64,000 nt of DNA. It comes from Endocalyx cinctus. Its lineage: Eukaryota > Ascomycota > Sordariomycetes > Amphisphaeriales > Apiosporaceae. Below are positions 1 to 11,940 of this stretch, piece after piece (within the stretch, counting starts at the first letter, position 1; each line of letters opens with the position of its first letter). The DNA lies in contig BCKC01000001.1 in NCBI GenBank assembly GCA_001600455.1, forward strand, positions 1,576,441-1,640,440, read 5' to 3'. Position numbers and translations under genes: made by a program. The notes under the pieces were generated by a model. It was given only the letters and a program-made list of their open reading frames with translations. It made no database searches and was not told the origin of the DNA.

Positions 1-79
1 GGAAGAAACAACAACAGAAATTTATAAGGGAAAAAAAAAAGAAAAACGAAAAAGAAATAAATCATTTGATATAACATAC

Positions 80-567
80 ATCGAGCAGTATTTGGCAGCA
101 GTAGTCTTCAGGAGACAAGTGCATTTAAGAAGCCGGTATGCGACATCGAACCGTGGATCATTAGGGTCGATAGGGCATGCCCAGTAACTGGGATAAGGAC
201 CGGTCGTCTTGTTCTGAACTTGGTGATGCACCTTTATGACGTCGTCAAAAGATTTCTCCAAGGCTTTGGACTCCTCGTACGCGTTCTCCATGACGAAGAA
301 GTACTTATGGAAGAGTCCCTCGACTGCTTCAAGGGAGAATCCTTCACCCTTTCCCAAGTATACCGGACCAAGTGGCTTTACAAGAGCTTCCAGCAGCTCG
401 ACGGTCTCGAGAAATTGGTGGAGTACTCCCACAGCTGCTTTCTTCTCTAGGTTATCCAAAGAGTACAACTTGGAAAATCCATCACGGAGGACCTTGATGC
501 TGCTGGCCATAGCACTCCATGATGAATTGACGAGAACGTCCATGTTGATATCTCCGGTATTATCCAT
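80..567 (-). CDS. Unknown protein, first exon only, gene cut by the left edge
   Basis: Open frame of about 162 codons starting at the ATG at 567 and read leftwards. At 79-74 the minus strand reads GTATGT, a good 5' splice donor, and the frame would run into A/T-rich junk beyond it. No AG acceptor exists between there and position 1, so the intron and the rest of the gene lie outside the window. The visible part is hydrophilic and probably mostly helical, with repeated Leu/Glu/Lys stretches (for example FLETVELLEALVKPLG) and no signal peptide or membrane segment. I do not recognise the family. The opposite-strand open frames at 220-580 are shadows. Confidence 0.6.
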
Positions 568-1739
568 GCTGATGAATTGATGAGAAAAAAGAAAAGATAG
601 AATAAGAAGTATTTTGTGGTGTGATATTTATTTACTAAAGACAATTGATTCCTGATGGTGTTGATGATAAATGAAGGTCAACAAACTATCGAGAAGGGTG
701 AATTATCGAGAAGGTCTTGACTCTGAGGAGGTAATACTTTCTGATCGTTGAGAAAAAAAAACTTAAAAAACTTCTTCTACTATAGGTTTCAAGAAAGAAC
801 AAACAATAAACAAATATATATGTATTTCTGATTTCTTGTTGACATGACCTACTATTACCTACTCAGAGGTAGGTGTCATGCTCTCATTCTATTATTCCAT
901 TGACACTCCACCCTACTCAATGTCGTAATCATAGTGACAGCGGCCTGAACCGCTAAATGAAATGCCCTAAAACAAACGAATAGGGATAATAGTCCCCTAA
1001 CCTTCATTATATAGACAAGCTATTTGAACGTATTGACTGTCTACTAATCACTATTAACCGACTTATAAATAACTTGTCGCGTAATCAAAGTGATAAAATA
1101 AATAAGTGAATTGGTGCATGATTACGACAAATAAATAGAGGCACAATCAACTAAGTATTTCTGGTATATCGACTAAGTACATACTTTTGGTATAAGTTGG
1201 GTTCTATTATTCTGTGAATTTACTTTGTTAAGGGATGAAGGGCTCTAAAATACAAGGGTTGCTATGTTCTTGAGTACTTCGATATAGAGTACTTAGGTAG
1301 TAATTGCAGTACCTATATGTATAGATTAAGTACTTATACTTAAATACTTTTACTCAAGTACGTATCAGATACTTATCCCTACCTACCTAGGTATGTATGT
1401 ACTTAAATTGTACTTAAATTGGTAAATTAACCACTTATATTCGTGCGGAGTACCTCCTCTTATATATGTACCTCCGTACCTAGGTGAGTACAGGTAGGTA
1501 GGTGAGTACCTCTGCAGGTACGATATGAGTCCGATAGCGAATCATAATAAAAATATTAACGGTTAGTCTACGCGGAAAATAGTATAGTCATATACCTAAT
1601 CATTATTACATCAATCCCCGGACCACCTACCAACAACGTTTATAATATGGATGATTTCCTTCCTCAGCATCATCCGTGGATGCTTCCCTCTTCTTTTCTT
1701 AGTCAATACTGCAAATGAATCCAACAACTTTGGCCTACA
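568..1739. other. Intergenic, AT-rich, with TACCTAGGTA-type repeats
   Basis: No convincing coding frame. From about 1265 to 1510 it is dense in short words AAGTACTT, TACCTACCTAGGTA and GAGTACC arranged in both orientations. The start of the SET-domain gene at 1740 follows, so the last few hundred bases probably include its promoter. Confidence 0.6.
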
Positions 1740-3774
1740 ATGTCATCCGATGACGCTAAAGAAGTCCTTCGCAAACAACTTAGTCGTGTCATTGCTGAAC
1801 AATTATTTTCTAGAGATGATATCGATTGGGCATCTATTGAGAAATTGAGTAACCCTATCCTGCGTATCGAAGCTAATTTCCGGAATAGCGAAGATGATGG
1901 TTCGCCAGATGAGGATGGCCTTAGTATCTCGGTATGGTTGTTACCGCAATTGATCTCTTGGGGATGATAGGGTTGATTATCTGCTATAAAAAAAAACAAA
2001 AACAAAAAAAACTAACAAAATACATAAGCACGTCGTTGACCTGGCTGGAGTGATTACACCAAAGTCAACTACACCAGACAAGCTCCCAAGTGAAAATCAA
2101 ATCTCTCGTTCTGGATCTGGTGATGCTTCTACGGGGGTGGTGCTACCTGCTAATTCGTTAGCGCCGGAGACAAGATACCGGGATATAGCGACATCGCATG
2201 ACGCGGATGTCATCGATGAATCCGACCAATCGCAGGTATCTGGCCGGGGAGATCAAAGCGTCAATTCACGAAAAGCAATCAGCGGTCTGAGGCCAAGTCG
2301 CAGGGGTGCTCTAGTGGTGGAAGATAACACCCAGAGACAGATGCAAATCACAAATGGCAACTTTCCCAAACGACGCAAAGCCGAACCTCTAGGTTACACT
2401 CTGAAGCCATCAAGCCTCGATAAATTAATTGTCGGAATATGGGAGCTGATCTACAGTGGAAACACCCTCGACCCTCGGCAGCTGGTCGGCCAGTTCACGG
2501 CAGCGACACTTCCCCGAGCAGAATCGGGAGGGACTGCTCTACCAAGTATCGATGGGACCGGTCTCGTCAGGAGTGGAACTGATAATAATATCGCGCCGGA
2601 ACTTGGTCGGCCCTTTAGTCATTTGAACAGCATCTGCAAGAAAGTGACGCAGGCTAGTCGGACGTGTAGAGCCATCGAAGTCATCGTTCAGTCCTGGTGG
2701 ACTGAGCACTTTGATGCCTACGTCCAGCATCTCAAGGCATCCAATCCGGCAATATCAGATACAAAACACCGAAAAGCAGCATTGGCAGAAGCATGTCTAG
2801 ATTTTGGTTGGACGGAGAAGGAGCTACGCAATAAGATGGCCGTGTGGCGGGGATACAAGGAGATCAAAGATGAGGGTGGTTGGGCCGCCTTGGTCTTCGC
2901 GGGAATGGGTATATACAGGTTCTGCAAGTACCGTATAGGGTTCGACAAGGACAGCATGCAGCGGCTGCGTATGCTACGGCCGGCGATAGAGGTCGCGGCG
3001 GATACGATGCACCCAAACTGGCGACAATTACTATCGGTTATCGGCGAATCGTCGGAGCGGATATATCACGGTCATCAGCACGACTGGGTCATCTTCCTGG
3101 ACGGATCGCGCCCTACGCCGTTGCATACAACCTATTTACAGTGGGATCCATATTTCAACTTCCGTCACATGGACGAATGCGTGGTGGACGAACAAGCATG
3201 GGGTTGCGACGACCCTCGCTGGATACCGCCATCAAGCACAGCATCGGAGGGAGCTATTACTCGGACTCGAGATACCACAATCTGCCAAGTCTGTAATAAC
3301 GAGCAGTCGGATGATTCGAAATTAAACTCGTGCTACTGTTTCCCTTCCCTGTTTGGAAGCGCGAAGTCTAGTCCTAGCCCGGTTCAAGTATTTCGAACAC
3401 TGAACGGAAGGAGTAATGGACTGATTGCCCTATGCCCGTTCGAGCGAGGTGCTGCGGTGGGCGAGTTCGTCGGGGTCATCACCAAAGGCTTAGAAGACGT
3501 TGATGTGATGGAGAGCAGCGCCTCGCCGTCGACTAGCTACCAAATCTGGCAAGGTCGACAGGGAAATTTCACGCGATTCGTGAATCACAGCTGCAACGCT
3601 AACGCACAATACCAGCGTTTCGTTTGGCTCGAAACCCAAAGGATCATTCTCGTCAGCAAGGGGATTGAAGCCGGCTCCGAAATTACGGTGGATTACTCGG
3701 ATAAATATTGGAAGGGCCTGGATAAGAAATGCCTATGCGGAGAGAAGAGCTGCAGATATCGACGGGATCATTGA
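1740..3774 (+). CDS. SET-domain lysine methyltransferase-like protein
   Basis: Two exons, 1740-1931 and 2029-3774, joined in phase 0 across a 97-nt intron (donor GTATGG, branch ACTAAC at 2011-2016, acceptor ATAAG). This gives 645 residues. Exon 1 supplies the only ATG; the long second frame otherwise opens with GTG. The N-terminal third is low-complexity and charged. A conserved-looking helical block at about residues 270-350 contains a WRGY...GGWAALVFAGMGIYRF segment. A Cys-rich stretch (CQVC, then CYCF) precedes the SET domain at about residues 500-630, which has the SAM-site NHSCNAN motif, a following YS (DYSDKYW), and a post-SET CLCGEKSC zinc motif at the C-terminus. SET proteins methylate lysines, often on histones. 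There is no chromodomain, so a KMT1/Clr4 assignment is not supported. Substrate unknown. Confidence 0.85.
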
Positions 3775-4817
3775 TAAATATGAATCAAGCCAATATACGT
3801 TCATCATATTCTTGGATATTATCACACATCGACTATTCACCAGAGACGATTTATCATTTTAACCAAAGCTTACCTTGAAAAGAGCATAAGCCAGATGCTT
3901 TAGGACCTTGAATCATATGACGATAAACATGGGACAATCTGAAATCCGATGTTTTTTCCCTCTTCTTTTTCCTTCTTTTTCCTTCTTGGTTTTTTCTCTT
4001 TTCACGTACCTTCCTTCAACTTCATCTTCAAGACAATAAATTATGGAAATGACCAAACATTACCGACTTAGGAATTTCCCTAGAAGGTACGTACTCGGCT
4101 TAAAAAGTTTTTTCATTTACTGACACCAAATGTCATAACTAACGTGTTACCTAGTTGGGAGTACTCGCTTAAGACTACTGACCTGTTTTAATGTCACAAG
4201 GCAAGAGCAAGATTTCAGCATAGGTTGATTATGCGAAAGTATCTATATAAAGTACCTTAGGTATGTACCTACCTACCTACCTAACCTGGTATATACCTAA
4301 AGTATATTTCGGTTACTCATATTTATCGGTACTGACTAATATTCGACATTAGTACTATTAATACATCACAAACTAGATCTTCCATTAATCTGAATGGTGA
4401 TCTTTTATTACGACAATTACGTTCAAGAGAATCACTTTCAGTTACATGATTCCGAGATCTATTAATGGATAGGATAGTTGAATAACCGGTTCGAGTCTTC
4501 CTGTCTCACGTCGAATCATCAAGGGATTATTAACCTAGTACGTATCCTACTCAGATCAAACTGGCAACCTTTTGATTCATATTGATCTTTCGAAAGATCC
4601 TTCAATTATTATATCTATATAATCTTGGGAGTCTATACTTTTTTTTCCCTCGGCAATTTCTCACTCCTCTCACCCAAGAGTCTCGCTGCTATTGGACCAT
4701 CGCCATATCTTAGAACAATTTCCCTCGCACTTTTTTCGCCTATACCACCAAAGGTATTTACATTTTTATAACCTGCTTCAAAAATATCTACTGACTTTGT
4801 ATCTAATAGTTTTTAAG
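3775..4817. other. Intergenic between two co-oriented genes
   Basis: AT-rich, no supported gene. It has pyrimidine runs at 3955-4005 and a tandem of TACCTACC words at about 4256-4290. From 4620 a CT-rich leader leads into the next gene. A possible 5' UTR intron (GTATTT near 4755, acceptor AATAG near 4809) lies just before the ATG. Confidence 0.5.
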
Positions 4818-5974
4818 ATGACTGGATATATGGAATTTGATTTTGGCCAGATGGATCTTCCATCTGGTAAGGGTGAAGCTTCATCCAACAACCTTGCTAG
4901 AGAGGACTCATCCTCCTCTTCCAATGAATCAGGCTGGGAAGGATGTATCAGTCCTGGAAATGAGCATGAAAAGTCTCTTGCCGGCCGTGCAGACTATATT
5001 TCTGAGTCTGAAGATGACTCTGAGTACGATACTGGGTTTGATTCCGATCCCATGGAAGGCGTCAATACCGAAGCTACCGAAATCGCTCACCCCATTTCTT
5101 CCGATCCCCCTTCATCTGATTTTCTAAATTCTGCCGAAGGTGAAGTCTCTTTTTTAACTATTCAAGAGGCTACCAACATTTCCGGTATCTACCCTCTTGT
5201 AGAGACCCTCGAATCGGAGAAGGTGGACATTCTCCAACTCCTTCAGCTCAAGGAAACAATTCTCCGCGACATCTCAGCTCTTCAGAAGCGTCAAGGAGAA
5301 CTTGGAAATCTCGTGAACGCCAAAAACGTGGAACTTAAGATTGCTCGGAAGGCTGCTGGCATCTCGGACAAGTTGTGGAAGGCATACGAGGCTTTTTGTG
5401 AATCCCTCGAATTGAAAGAGGCTCATTCCGTGGGCCACTCTATCACTTGCGAGAAAGACCACTCTGGCTCTTACGCTTCTTACGATCCCGAATTCAGTAT
5501 CCTCAAGGAAACCACTGATATCGATTACGAAACTTGCAACCTTCGAGCTGAAGCGCGCGTAATCTATTCCGCGGATAAACCCGAAGAGTACGTTGTTGAC
5601 TTTTGGAAGACAGAGTGCATCAAGCCCTCGGGAGATGGTGTCTTGACCTGGGGTGAGCAATACGTAAGTAAAATCTACGCGCCGTTATATATGCAAGTAC
5701 TGATAGAAAAGAACAGCCCGATCTTTACGAACTTGCTTTTGCCGCTGCGAAAGCCGGCTCCGAAGCTGCCATGGAAATGCTTATCGCTCTCCCGGACCGT
5801 GATGGTTGTTTTAGTAGCGGCTGGCTCTTCGAGTATGCTTACGAAAGCTCTCGCCGTTCTCATCCGGTCAAGTCTCGACGATGGGGCTTCCGCACTGCTC
5901 ACAATATCGGAATGCCCATCTCGAAAAGTGCAAAGCGCGCGAACTTGGAGACAATCCTGGCATACGATTACTAG
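4818..5974 (+). CDS. Fungal orphan protein with acidic N-terminus and coiled coil
   Basis: Two exons, 4818-5663 and 5717-5974, with a 53-nt phase-0 intron (GTAAGT ... AACAG), giving 367 residues. The ATG at 4818 is chosen because the longer open frame upstream starts with TTG. Residues about 30-100 are Ser/Glu/Asp-rich and probably disordered. Residues about 125-200 look like a coiled coil (LLQLKETILRDISALQKRQG). A folded C-terminal region spans the intron and ends in a basic stretch rich in Arg and Lys. Reading straight through the intron would give a different, implausible C-terminus. No catalytic motif, signal peptide or membrane segment is visible. Family not recognised. Confidence 0.7.
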
Positions 5975-6702
5975 AAAAAACTGTGGCGCACCTAAGAGGA
6001 CCGCCGTCATCACACCCATACTCTACACCTCACGACAGACCATCGCGGAATCAGACGACTATTACAATTTCATGCATGATATTCACTATGATATCACTAA
6101 AAGTTATCTGATCAGCGGGAACTCACATCTCGTAACCATATATTAGTACCTTCGGAGAGTAGGTGGAAAGTTTGGAAAGGCTCCAGGCTTCTCGGCGCTT
6201 TTGGGTCGGCTTCTGATGGAGAGAAGCAGGACTGGGCTTCACCATGAGACAATAGATGGATAACATAAAATATTGCTGGTTATTTATCGTCAGTGGTGGG
6301 AAGCTAGGAAGAACAAGTCATCGGAACCGCCTATCTTCATTACTTTATTGCTTACCTATTACTATACTTATCATATATACACAATAAAAAAGAATTCCCG
6401 TTATGTTCGCTTTGATTTATAGTATACTTTTTGATGTGATGTTCACGTGCACTTTCACGGGTAAAATCTGACATAGTTGACGGCAGTGCGAGCATTAGGG
6501 TATCATGAAGTATATTGGTAATTTTCGAGAAATGAACGCTAGCATGCTAAGGTATGTCGTCAAGATTAAAAGTAATAATTCAACCCTCAAATATCCAACC
6601 CAACTCCTTCGCTTTCTTCCAAACCTTTCGTTTGGGGTACGCATCCTCCCCGTCTCCATCATCAGAAAAAACAAATAGAATATATGTCTCGTGGGTAGTA
6701 CC

Positions 6703-6733
<31 letters not shown>

Positions 6734-6749
6734 TAAACAAAAAAAGAGG
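5975..6749. other. Intergenic between convergent genes
   Basis: Shared 3' region of the orphan gene at 4818 and the membrane protein ending at 6750. AT-rich, no supported gene. Its right end carries a CT microsatellite. Confidence 0.5.
6708..6733. repeat. CT/GA dinucleotide microsatellite
   Basis: About thirteen uninterrupted CT units, 17 nt beyond the stop codon of the membrane protein on the minus strand, so probably within its 3' UTR. Confidence 0.9.
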
Positions 6750-7885
6750 TCACAACAAAACGGCGAAACACCAGCTCGAATCCGCGTCATCCGACTGGGT
6801 CAAGTTCGTCTTGAGATAGCAGCGATGCTGGGACCCGGTATCGCCTTCGATGTAGCCCCAGCTGCAGCCGGTGCAGTTCTGGGTGCCGGCGCAGTTCTTG
6901 ATGCAGTCGAGGATGCTCTCGGTGTAGACCTGCTTCAGGTCGGTCGCTCCGCTGCCGCCCCTGTAGTCGACGCCGCAGAGGCGGAGGAAGGATTTCGAGG
7001 ACCCCGGGACCTGGTACGTCGTCCCGTTGGCGGCGGGGCAGTCGAGCGCCGCTTCGTTCGTCGATGTGGGCGTGGGTGATCCTTCCGTCGTCGTTATCGT
7101 CGTCGTGAATGGTGACGATCCCGATGGCGTTACCGTTACGGTTGCTACTGCGGAGCTGTTTTTGGGGAGATTAACGGTAAGTGGGAGTTTTAGAGGATGG
7201 ACGGGGGGAAAAAAAAAGCAGGAGGGAAAGAAAAGTTGAAAAAAAAAAAAAAAATTAAATATAAAAATACGAACCCTGAATTTGACTTAGATCCATTACT
7301 AGATTTCCCACCCACGCCAACTCCGACGCCGACAGCGATCGCCACGATAAATAATAGTAGGAGGACCGCTAATATGACCCAAAACCAGACCCTCCTCAAC
7401 CCCAATATCTTTCCCCCATCGGTCCCTCTCCTCGGATTCTTACCGCCAGGCGGGATCGGAAACCTACCGCCGTCGCCGGGCTGACCCTCCCTTATCGTGG
7501 GACTGGCCGGGGGAGTCGGGTCCCTCAACCAAGAAGCCGGATCGTTCGGGTTTCCCGCCAACCCGGCGCCGCCGATGACGCTGTGGCGGCTCTTCTTGCC
7601 CGAGTAGATCGAGGGCGTCAGATACGTCTTGGAAGCGGCGACGAGGTCGTTGAAATCTCGCTTAGCGAAGAAGTCGAACCCCCGGAATTCGAACGGCGGC
7701 GACGACGATGAAGGGACCGGCGGCGCTCGAGAAGCCTTCTCGTCTATTATGCCGATACCGGGACCGCGACGAGTCCCCGGTCCTGCTAGGGTCCGCGTTT
7801 GCGCCATCGGACGAGGGGCCCGTTTGGCGCCGCCGACGTAATCGGAACCTGGGGCGGTCGAGGATGGCTGTGATGGTGGTTCCAT
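6750..7885 (-). CDS. Type II single-pass membrane protein with PAN/apple-like ectodomain
   Basis: Two exons, 7275-7885 and 6750-7155, joined in phase 2 (donor GTTCGT, acceptor AACAG, 119-nt intron), giving 338 residues. Residues 1-165 are Pro/Ser/Gly/Arg-rich and probably cytosolic. A strong hydrophobic segment (VWFWVILAVLLLLFIVAI) sits at about 167-190. It is followed by a Ser/Thr/Pro-rich stalk (about 200-235) and a Cys-rich domain of about 100 residues whose spacing (LDCPAANGTTY, LCGVDY, ILDCIKNCAGTQNCTGCSWGY, HRCYLK, SWCF) resembles the PAN/apple-like modules of fungal surface proteins. The arrangement suggests a surface sensor or adhesin with an extracellular C-terminus; that role is inference. 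The donor is weak, so the exact junction needs checking. GC-rich plus-strand frames here are shadows. Confidence 0.72.
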
Positions 7886-10122
7886 GGCGGGAGTAAGGTT
7901 TTTTTTTTTCCCTTCTATTTCTGGAAATAACCTTTATTTTTCAGAAATTCGAATGAACCAAGGTCATATACAGGACCCCATGGTATTTCTTCCCGATAAA
8001 TTAAAAGTCCTTGTTTTTTTATTATTCTTTCTCCCTTTTCTCCCTTTCGATTCGATCCTCTCCCTTGTGACCGGTAACACGCTAAATCAACTAAAATCGC
8101 GGTGCCGAGACTAAAAAACTACTACAGCACGCAAAAGATCGGACGGCGGCCAAAAAGCGCGCCTATAGTCGGCGAGCTACTCGTAATAGTCGATGAGGCT
8201 ATTCCGATAGCAAAGGGGGGAAAAGAGAGGAAGAGAGTATATATATAATATACTCTAATACTGTAATAAAAAAAGGAAGAAGAGAAAAGGGAGAGAGAGA
8301 GAAAAAAAGGGTGTGTAAGGGCAATAACAGGATTCTGCTAAGGTTAAAAGACGAGTGTTAAGGGATCCAAAATTTCCGGGATAAGGATCCGAACCATCAA
8401 GGGGGGGCAGACGAGAGAAACACCCCCAGCAAAAACTCCACATAAACAAAGTGGTGGGACCAATGCGATGATAGGCTTGATGGTGAATACCATGACCGTC
8501 GCGTACTGCGTAGGATTTTCAAATTCGTTCCCTCCCAGCTTCCCGTTGCATCGTGTGGGGGCCCCAATCTCCCATCCTGGGAAAAAACATGGGCGAGAAA
8601 ACACGTCTTACCAGGGCTGCCAGGGGACTTTATCGCCTGCACGTGGGTTTTCACACTAAATCACAGATGGTAACAGGGATCTTGAAGTAAACTATTGACT
8701 GCGTACAGTACAGTAAACATGGAAACAAAATCTTCTCGCGTAGTTATAAATCCTCCCCTTCGCTTATATGTATAGCGTCGATCGGGATACAAATGCGACA
8801 TTTTTCAAATCAGATAAATCAAAGAGAGAAGAGATAATATACTAGGTTAACGTATGAAATATTCCTACGACTCAGCTCAGTGATCCTAAATAGTAATTGG
8901 TGGCTTCGATTGGAAGAATTTTCAGAGTGGAATAGTGTACGGAGTACGGAATACATAGGATCGATTAACGTACACAATAGGAGAGAGATAAACTCCCTGG
9001 TAAGTTAGCGGATCCGGGGTTCATTTTACTTATCCGATGTAGTGGAAATTACACTAACTATTTATTTCGAGTACCCATAACGAGCTCCATCTTTTGATCT
9101 TAAATGTTATCTACCAACCCTGCTGCCCTGTTGGAAACAAGCAACCAACAACCTTAGCAACATGGCTTTTTCTTCTCCGTATGTGACGTAGCTTTTACAT
9201 TGGGATAACCACGACCATTAACAATGAAGTAATAAGTGGAATAAACTAAAAAGAAGTTGTAATGTACTAAATATTGCTACACCAAATATGGTAGAATTGC
9301 CGTGCTTGAACTTTTACTGAGTACCACCGTCATCATCTAGAAGAATATATTTCCCTTTTGTGTTTCGTGTTTTGTATACCATATTTACTAACAACTACGT
9401 ATCATTTGCACTTACTAATCCCAATGGTAAGAATGTACTATATGTTGTGTCACGCCGCCACAGTTACTCAGGGTACAGCAGGAAGAAGCCGCGTATATCA
9501 ATCGACGTATGACGATGATCCTCAATAAGGCAGGCTTACAAGAAAGTGAAGAGTGTACAATTTTAAAAGCGTCAGTAAAGGAATGACGTTGACTAGATTA
9601 GGGTCCAACTAGGTCAACCCATCTCATTGCTATGTCATCTTATGTCCAATTGGAGAAGGTGAAATTATATCAGACAGCAGCTCGGCATTTCAATTTTGAT
9701 CGTGGTAAGAAGCTTAAATATCGAAACCTGGCACCGAATTACCAAGTAGAGCACAATTAACAATTAACAAATTAAAACCGCGATGTCATCGGTAGTCAAG
9801 CTACTGAGTTATTGGCTTCTCCTTATTAGGCGAGAGCAGAGTATCCAGGGTTTCCAGGGGTAGCTTCATCAATTGCCGAGAAAACCCCTCTGGATGTCAA
9901 TATGGCTATTATCCCCTATCTGCCCTATTGTAGCATCAGCACTTATATCGCCACAATTATCATCACTTCCCAAGATGATCAAAAAAAAAAAAAAAATACA
10001 TAAAAGGCAGAGCTCTCCAAAATGGTGAGAGTAAAAAGGGAAACCGTGCAAAAGGAATTCCTTCACCATTAGTCTTGACAATCTCGTTTTAGCATACAAA
10101 AATACTGCGTGTCTAGATAAAA
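7886..10122. other. Long intergenic region between divergent genes
   Basis: About 2.2 kb between the membrane protein (minus) and the DUF8021 gene (plus), so it should hold both promoters. Minus-strand frames at 8255-8654 overlap each other, have odd composition and show no family signature, so they are not called. A TACGGAGTACGGA word lies at 8938. The rest is AT-rich without visible structure. Confidence 0.5.
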
Positions 10123-11022
10123 ATGTGCGCCAACATGCGTTCCTCTCTCCGCTCCTCGCTCGCGACCTTACTCGGGCTCCTCGTCGCCTCCGCGACCAGC
10201 CAATGCACACGCGAATCCCTCGCCGCCGTGACGGACAGCCTCCTAGCGGCGCAGACGGCCGGGGACCCGAGCGCGCTGACGCCCGTATCCGCGGACCTCA
10301 ACTACCTCGAACAATTCGCGGCGGCCGATTTCGCGACGGGGATCCTCTCGACGCCGGTACCGCTCGCCTTCAACCGCAGCCTGCTCGACGCGACCGCGTG
10401 CGCGACCTACACCGAGATGATCTCGACCGACGCCGCCCACCCTTACGTCATCGGGACGCAGATGCGGCTCGTCGACGGCGAGGTCGCCAACGTGAGCTCG
10501 CTCGTCACCGACGCGGGAGACTGGCTCTTCAACGCGACGGGCACGTACTACTGGGCTTCGCGCGAGGCCTGGGACGTCATCCCCGAGGAGAGCAGGGACT
10601 CCCGCGAGGTCATACAGGCCGCCGCCGACGCGTACGCGGACATCTTCGACGATAAGTCCGTCACCGTCCCGTGGGGGGAGCCCTGCGCTCGTCTCGAGGG
10701 CGGCGCTTATACCGGGACCGGGTCGGAAACCGACCGATGCGACGTTGGGATTCCTGATGGTAAGTTGAACACAGATGAGAAACGAGTCACGAAATATATA
10801 TAGCGGCACCCATCATGGTGCTTTGAAAAGAAAAAGGCAATCACTCTGCTAATCTATGATTTTATAGGCGTTGCGCTGGTCAATCGCCGATACGTCATCG
10901 ACGAGACGCTAGGAGCGGTCGACGTATTTATCGACTTCGGCAGCGTGCCCGACAGCCACGAATTTAGGGTCGAGAATGGGAAGCTTCGCTTCGTTCACAC
11001 CATTACCGTGATGGATATGTAG
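10123..11022 (+). CDS. Secreted DUF8021-family protein
   Basis: Two exons, 10123-10759 and 10868-11022, phase 1, with a 108-nt intron (GTAAGT ... TATAG), giving 263 residues. Met at codon 5 (10135) is an alternative start that leaves a cleaner signal peptide (RSSLATLLGLLVASATSQ). The mature part matches the fungal DUF8021 pattern: an N-terminal CTRESL helix, HPYVIGTQMRLVDGEV, DWLFNATGTYYWASREAWDVI, the invariant-looking VPWGEPCARLEGGAYTG, then after the intron a Cys-free tail NRRYVIDETLGAVDVF ... DSHEFRVENGKLRFVHT. Function of the family is unknown; members are secreted and sit in many fungal gene clusters. Exon 1 is strikingly GC-rich against its surroundings. Confidence 0.88.
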
Positions 11023-11507
11023 ACGGTGATATCGGTAATCAAGAATTATGTGTTATAACAGAGGTTTCAAACGAGCGCGGAGATTTGTAGGATTAGATAT
11101 AGCCATAAAAAAAAAGGAGCGTATGTAGCAGCAAAGTTGGCAGAAACCATGTTACCTATCCAATATTAACATATTCTTTTCGGATTACACCATTACAAGG
11201 GATTGTGATAGCTCCCTTCTACAGTATATAAACTTTTCAGCATCCTTTACATGTAGTTTTGTTTTGGGGGTCAATGATGTAGCTCTATTGTTATGATAGT
11301 ATACTAATTAATCAGTATCCATGGATGGCTGTATGGTTATACGGTTGTGGAGTCCTCCCAATTTGCTTGAGTTTTTAGTGTTTTCACTTTAATTGTTCCT
11401 GATTCTCCACTTTTGACATGTGGGCTTGCCCCTCTCTGCTTAATAATTTTGGGGCTTACGATGGGGCTATAGTACTTCATAAGACTCAAAATTTTCAATT
11501 AGGAATA
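11023..11507. other. Intergenic between DUF8021 gene and tRNA
   Basis: AT-rich 3' flank of the DUF8021 gene and upstream flank of tRNA-Gly. I see no gene. Confidence 0.5.
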
Positions 11508-11578
11508 GCATTAGTGGTTTAGTGGTAAAATCCATCGTTGCCATCGATGGGCCCCGCGTTCGATTCGCGGCTAATGCA
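11508..11578 (+). tRNA. tRNA-Gly (anticodon GCC)
   Basis: 71-nt cloverleaf, no intron. Acceptor arms GCATTAG and CTAATGC pair perfectly with discriminator A. The D-arm contains TGGTTTAGTGG (A box). The anticodon arm is CATCG-TTGCCAT-CGATG with GCC at the anticodon. The T-arm GCG-TTCGATT-CGC is the B box. A run of six T at 11594-11599 fits a Pol III terminator. Confidence 0.95.
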
Positions 11579-11940
11579 ACTTCACAAAATTTATTTTTTG
11601 AACCTATTTTTTTTTCCGTCTTCTTACCTTCCCCCCCCGGCTCCTTTTTTTCAGGCGGGCAGGGGGAATGGATATATTTTGTTTTTCATTTAGTTGAGTA
11701 GGGTGACATTTCAGCTGCATTGTTTTTTCTTTTCGTGTCTTATTTAATATCATATACTAGTAGTCTCTTACTTGCGATGCCTTTTAACATTAGCATGACT
11801 TCACGTAAATTAATTTGTCTGAATAAAGTATATGACAATTATGCCCCATCCCTCTTTTCTTATCTAAAGTCCTCTTTTCTTATCTAAAGTATAAACCTCC
11901 CATCCTGAACAATATTTTGTTCTTTAACTTATGATTTCCG
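11579..11940. other. Intergenic, tRNA 3' flank to P450 3' end
   Basis: T-rich tRNA flank with several oligo-T runs, then AT-rich DNA. It includes the 20-bp tandem duplication listed separately. Confidence 0.5.
11851..11890. repeat. Exact 20-bp tandem duplication
   Basis: The 20 bases at 11851-11870 (CCTCTTTTC... ending AAAGT) are repeated exactly at 11871-11890. Fifty bases further lies the P450 stop codon, so the duplication is probably in its 3' UTR. Confidence 0.9.

Noticed and set aside
1265..1510. Repeated TACCTAGG words as a possible CRISPR-like array
   Set aside because: No regular repeat-spacer period; words overlap and vary. Eukaryotic context.
4692..4817. Longer N-terminus for the coiled-coil orphan
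   Set aside because: The longer frame begins with TTG in a pyrimidine-rich leader; the first ATG is at 4818.
6825..7239. Plus-strand frames of 70-84 codons
   Set aside because: Antisense to exon 2 of the membrane protein; Val/Gly/Ala-rich shadow.
8255..8654. Three overlapping minus-strand frames in the 7.9-10.1 kb gap
   Set aside because: Mutually overlapping, atypical composition, no splice partners or family features.
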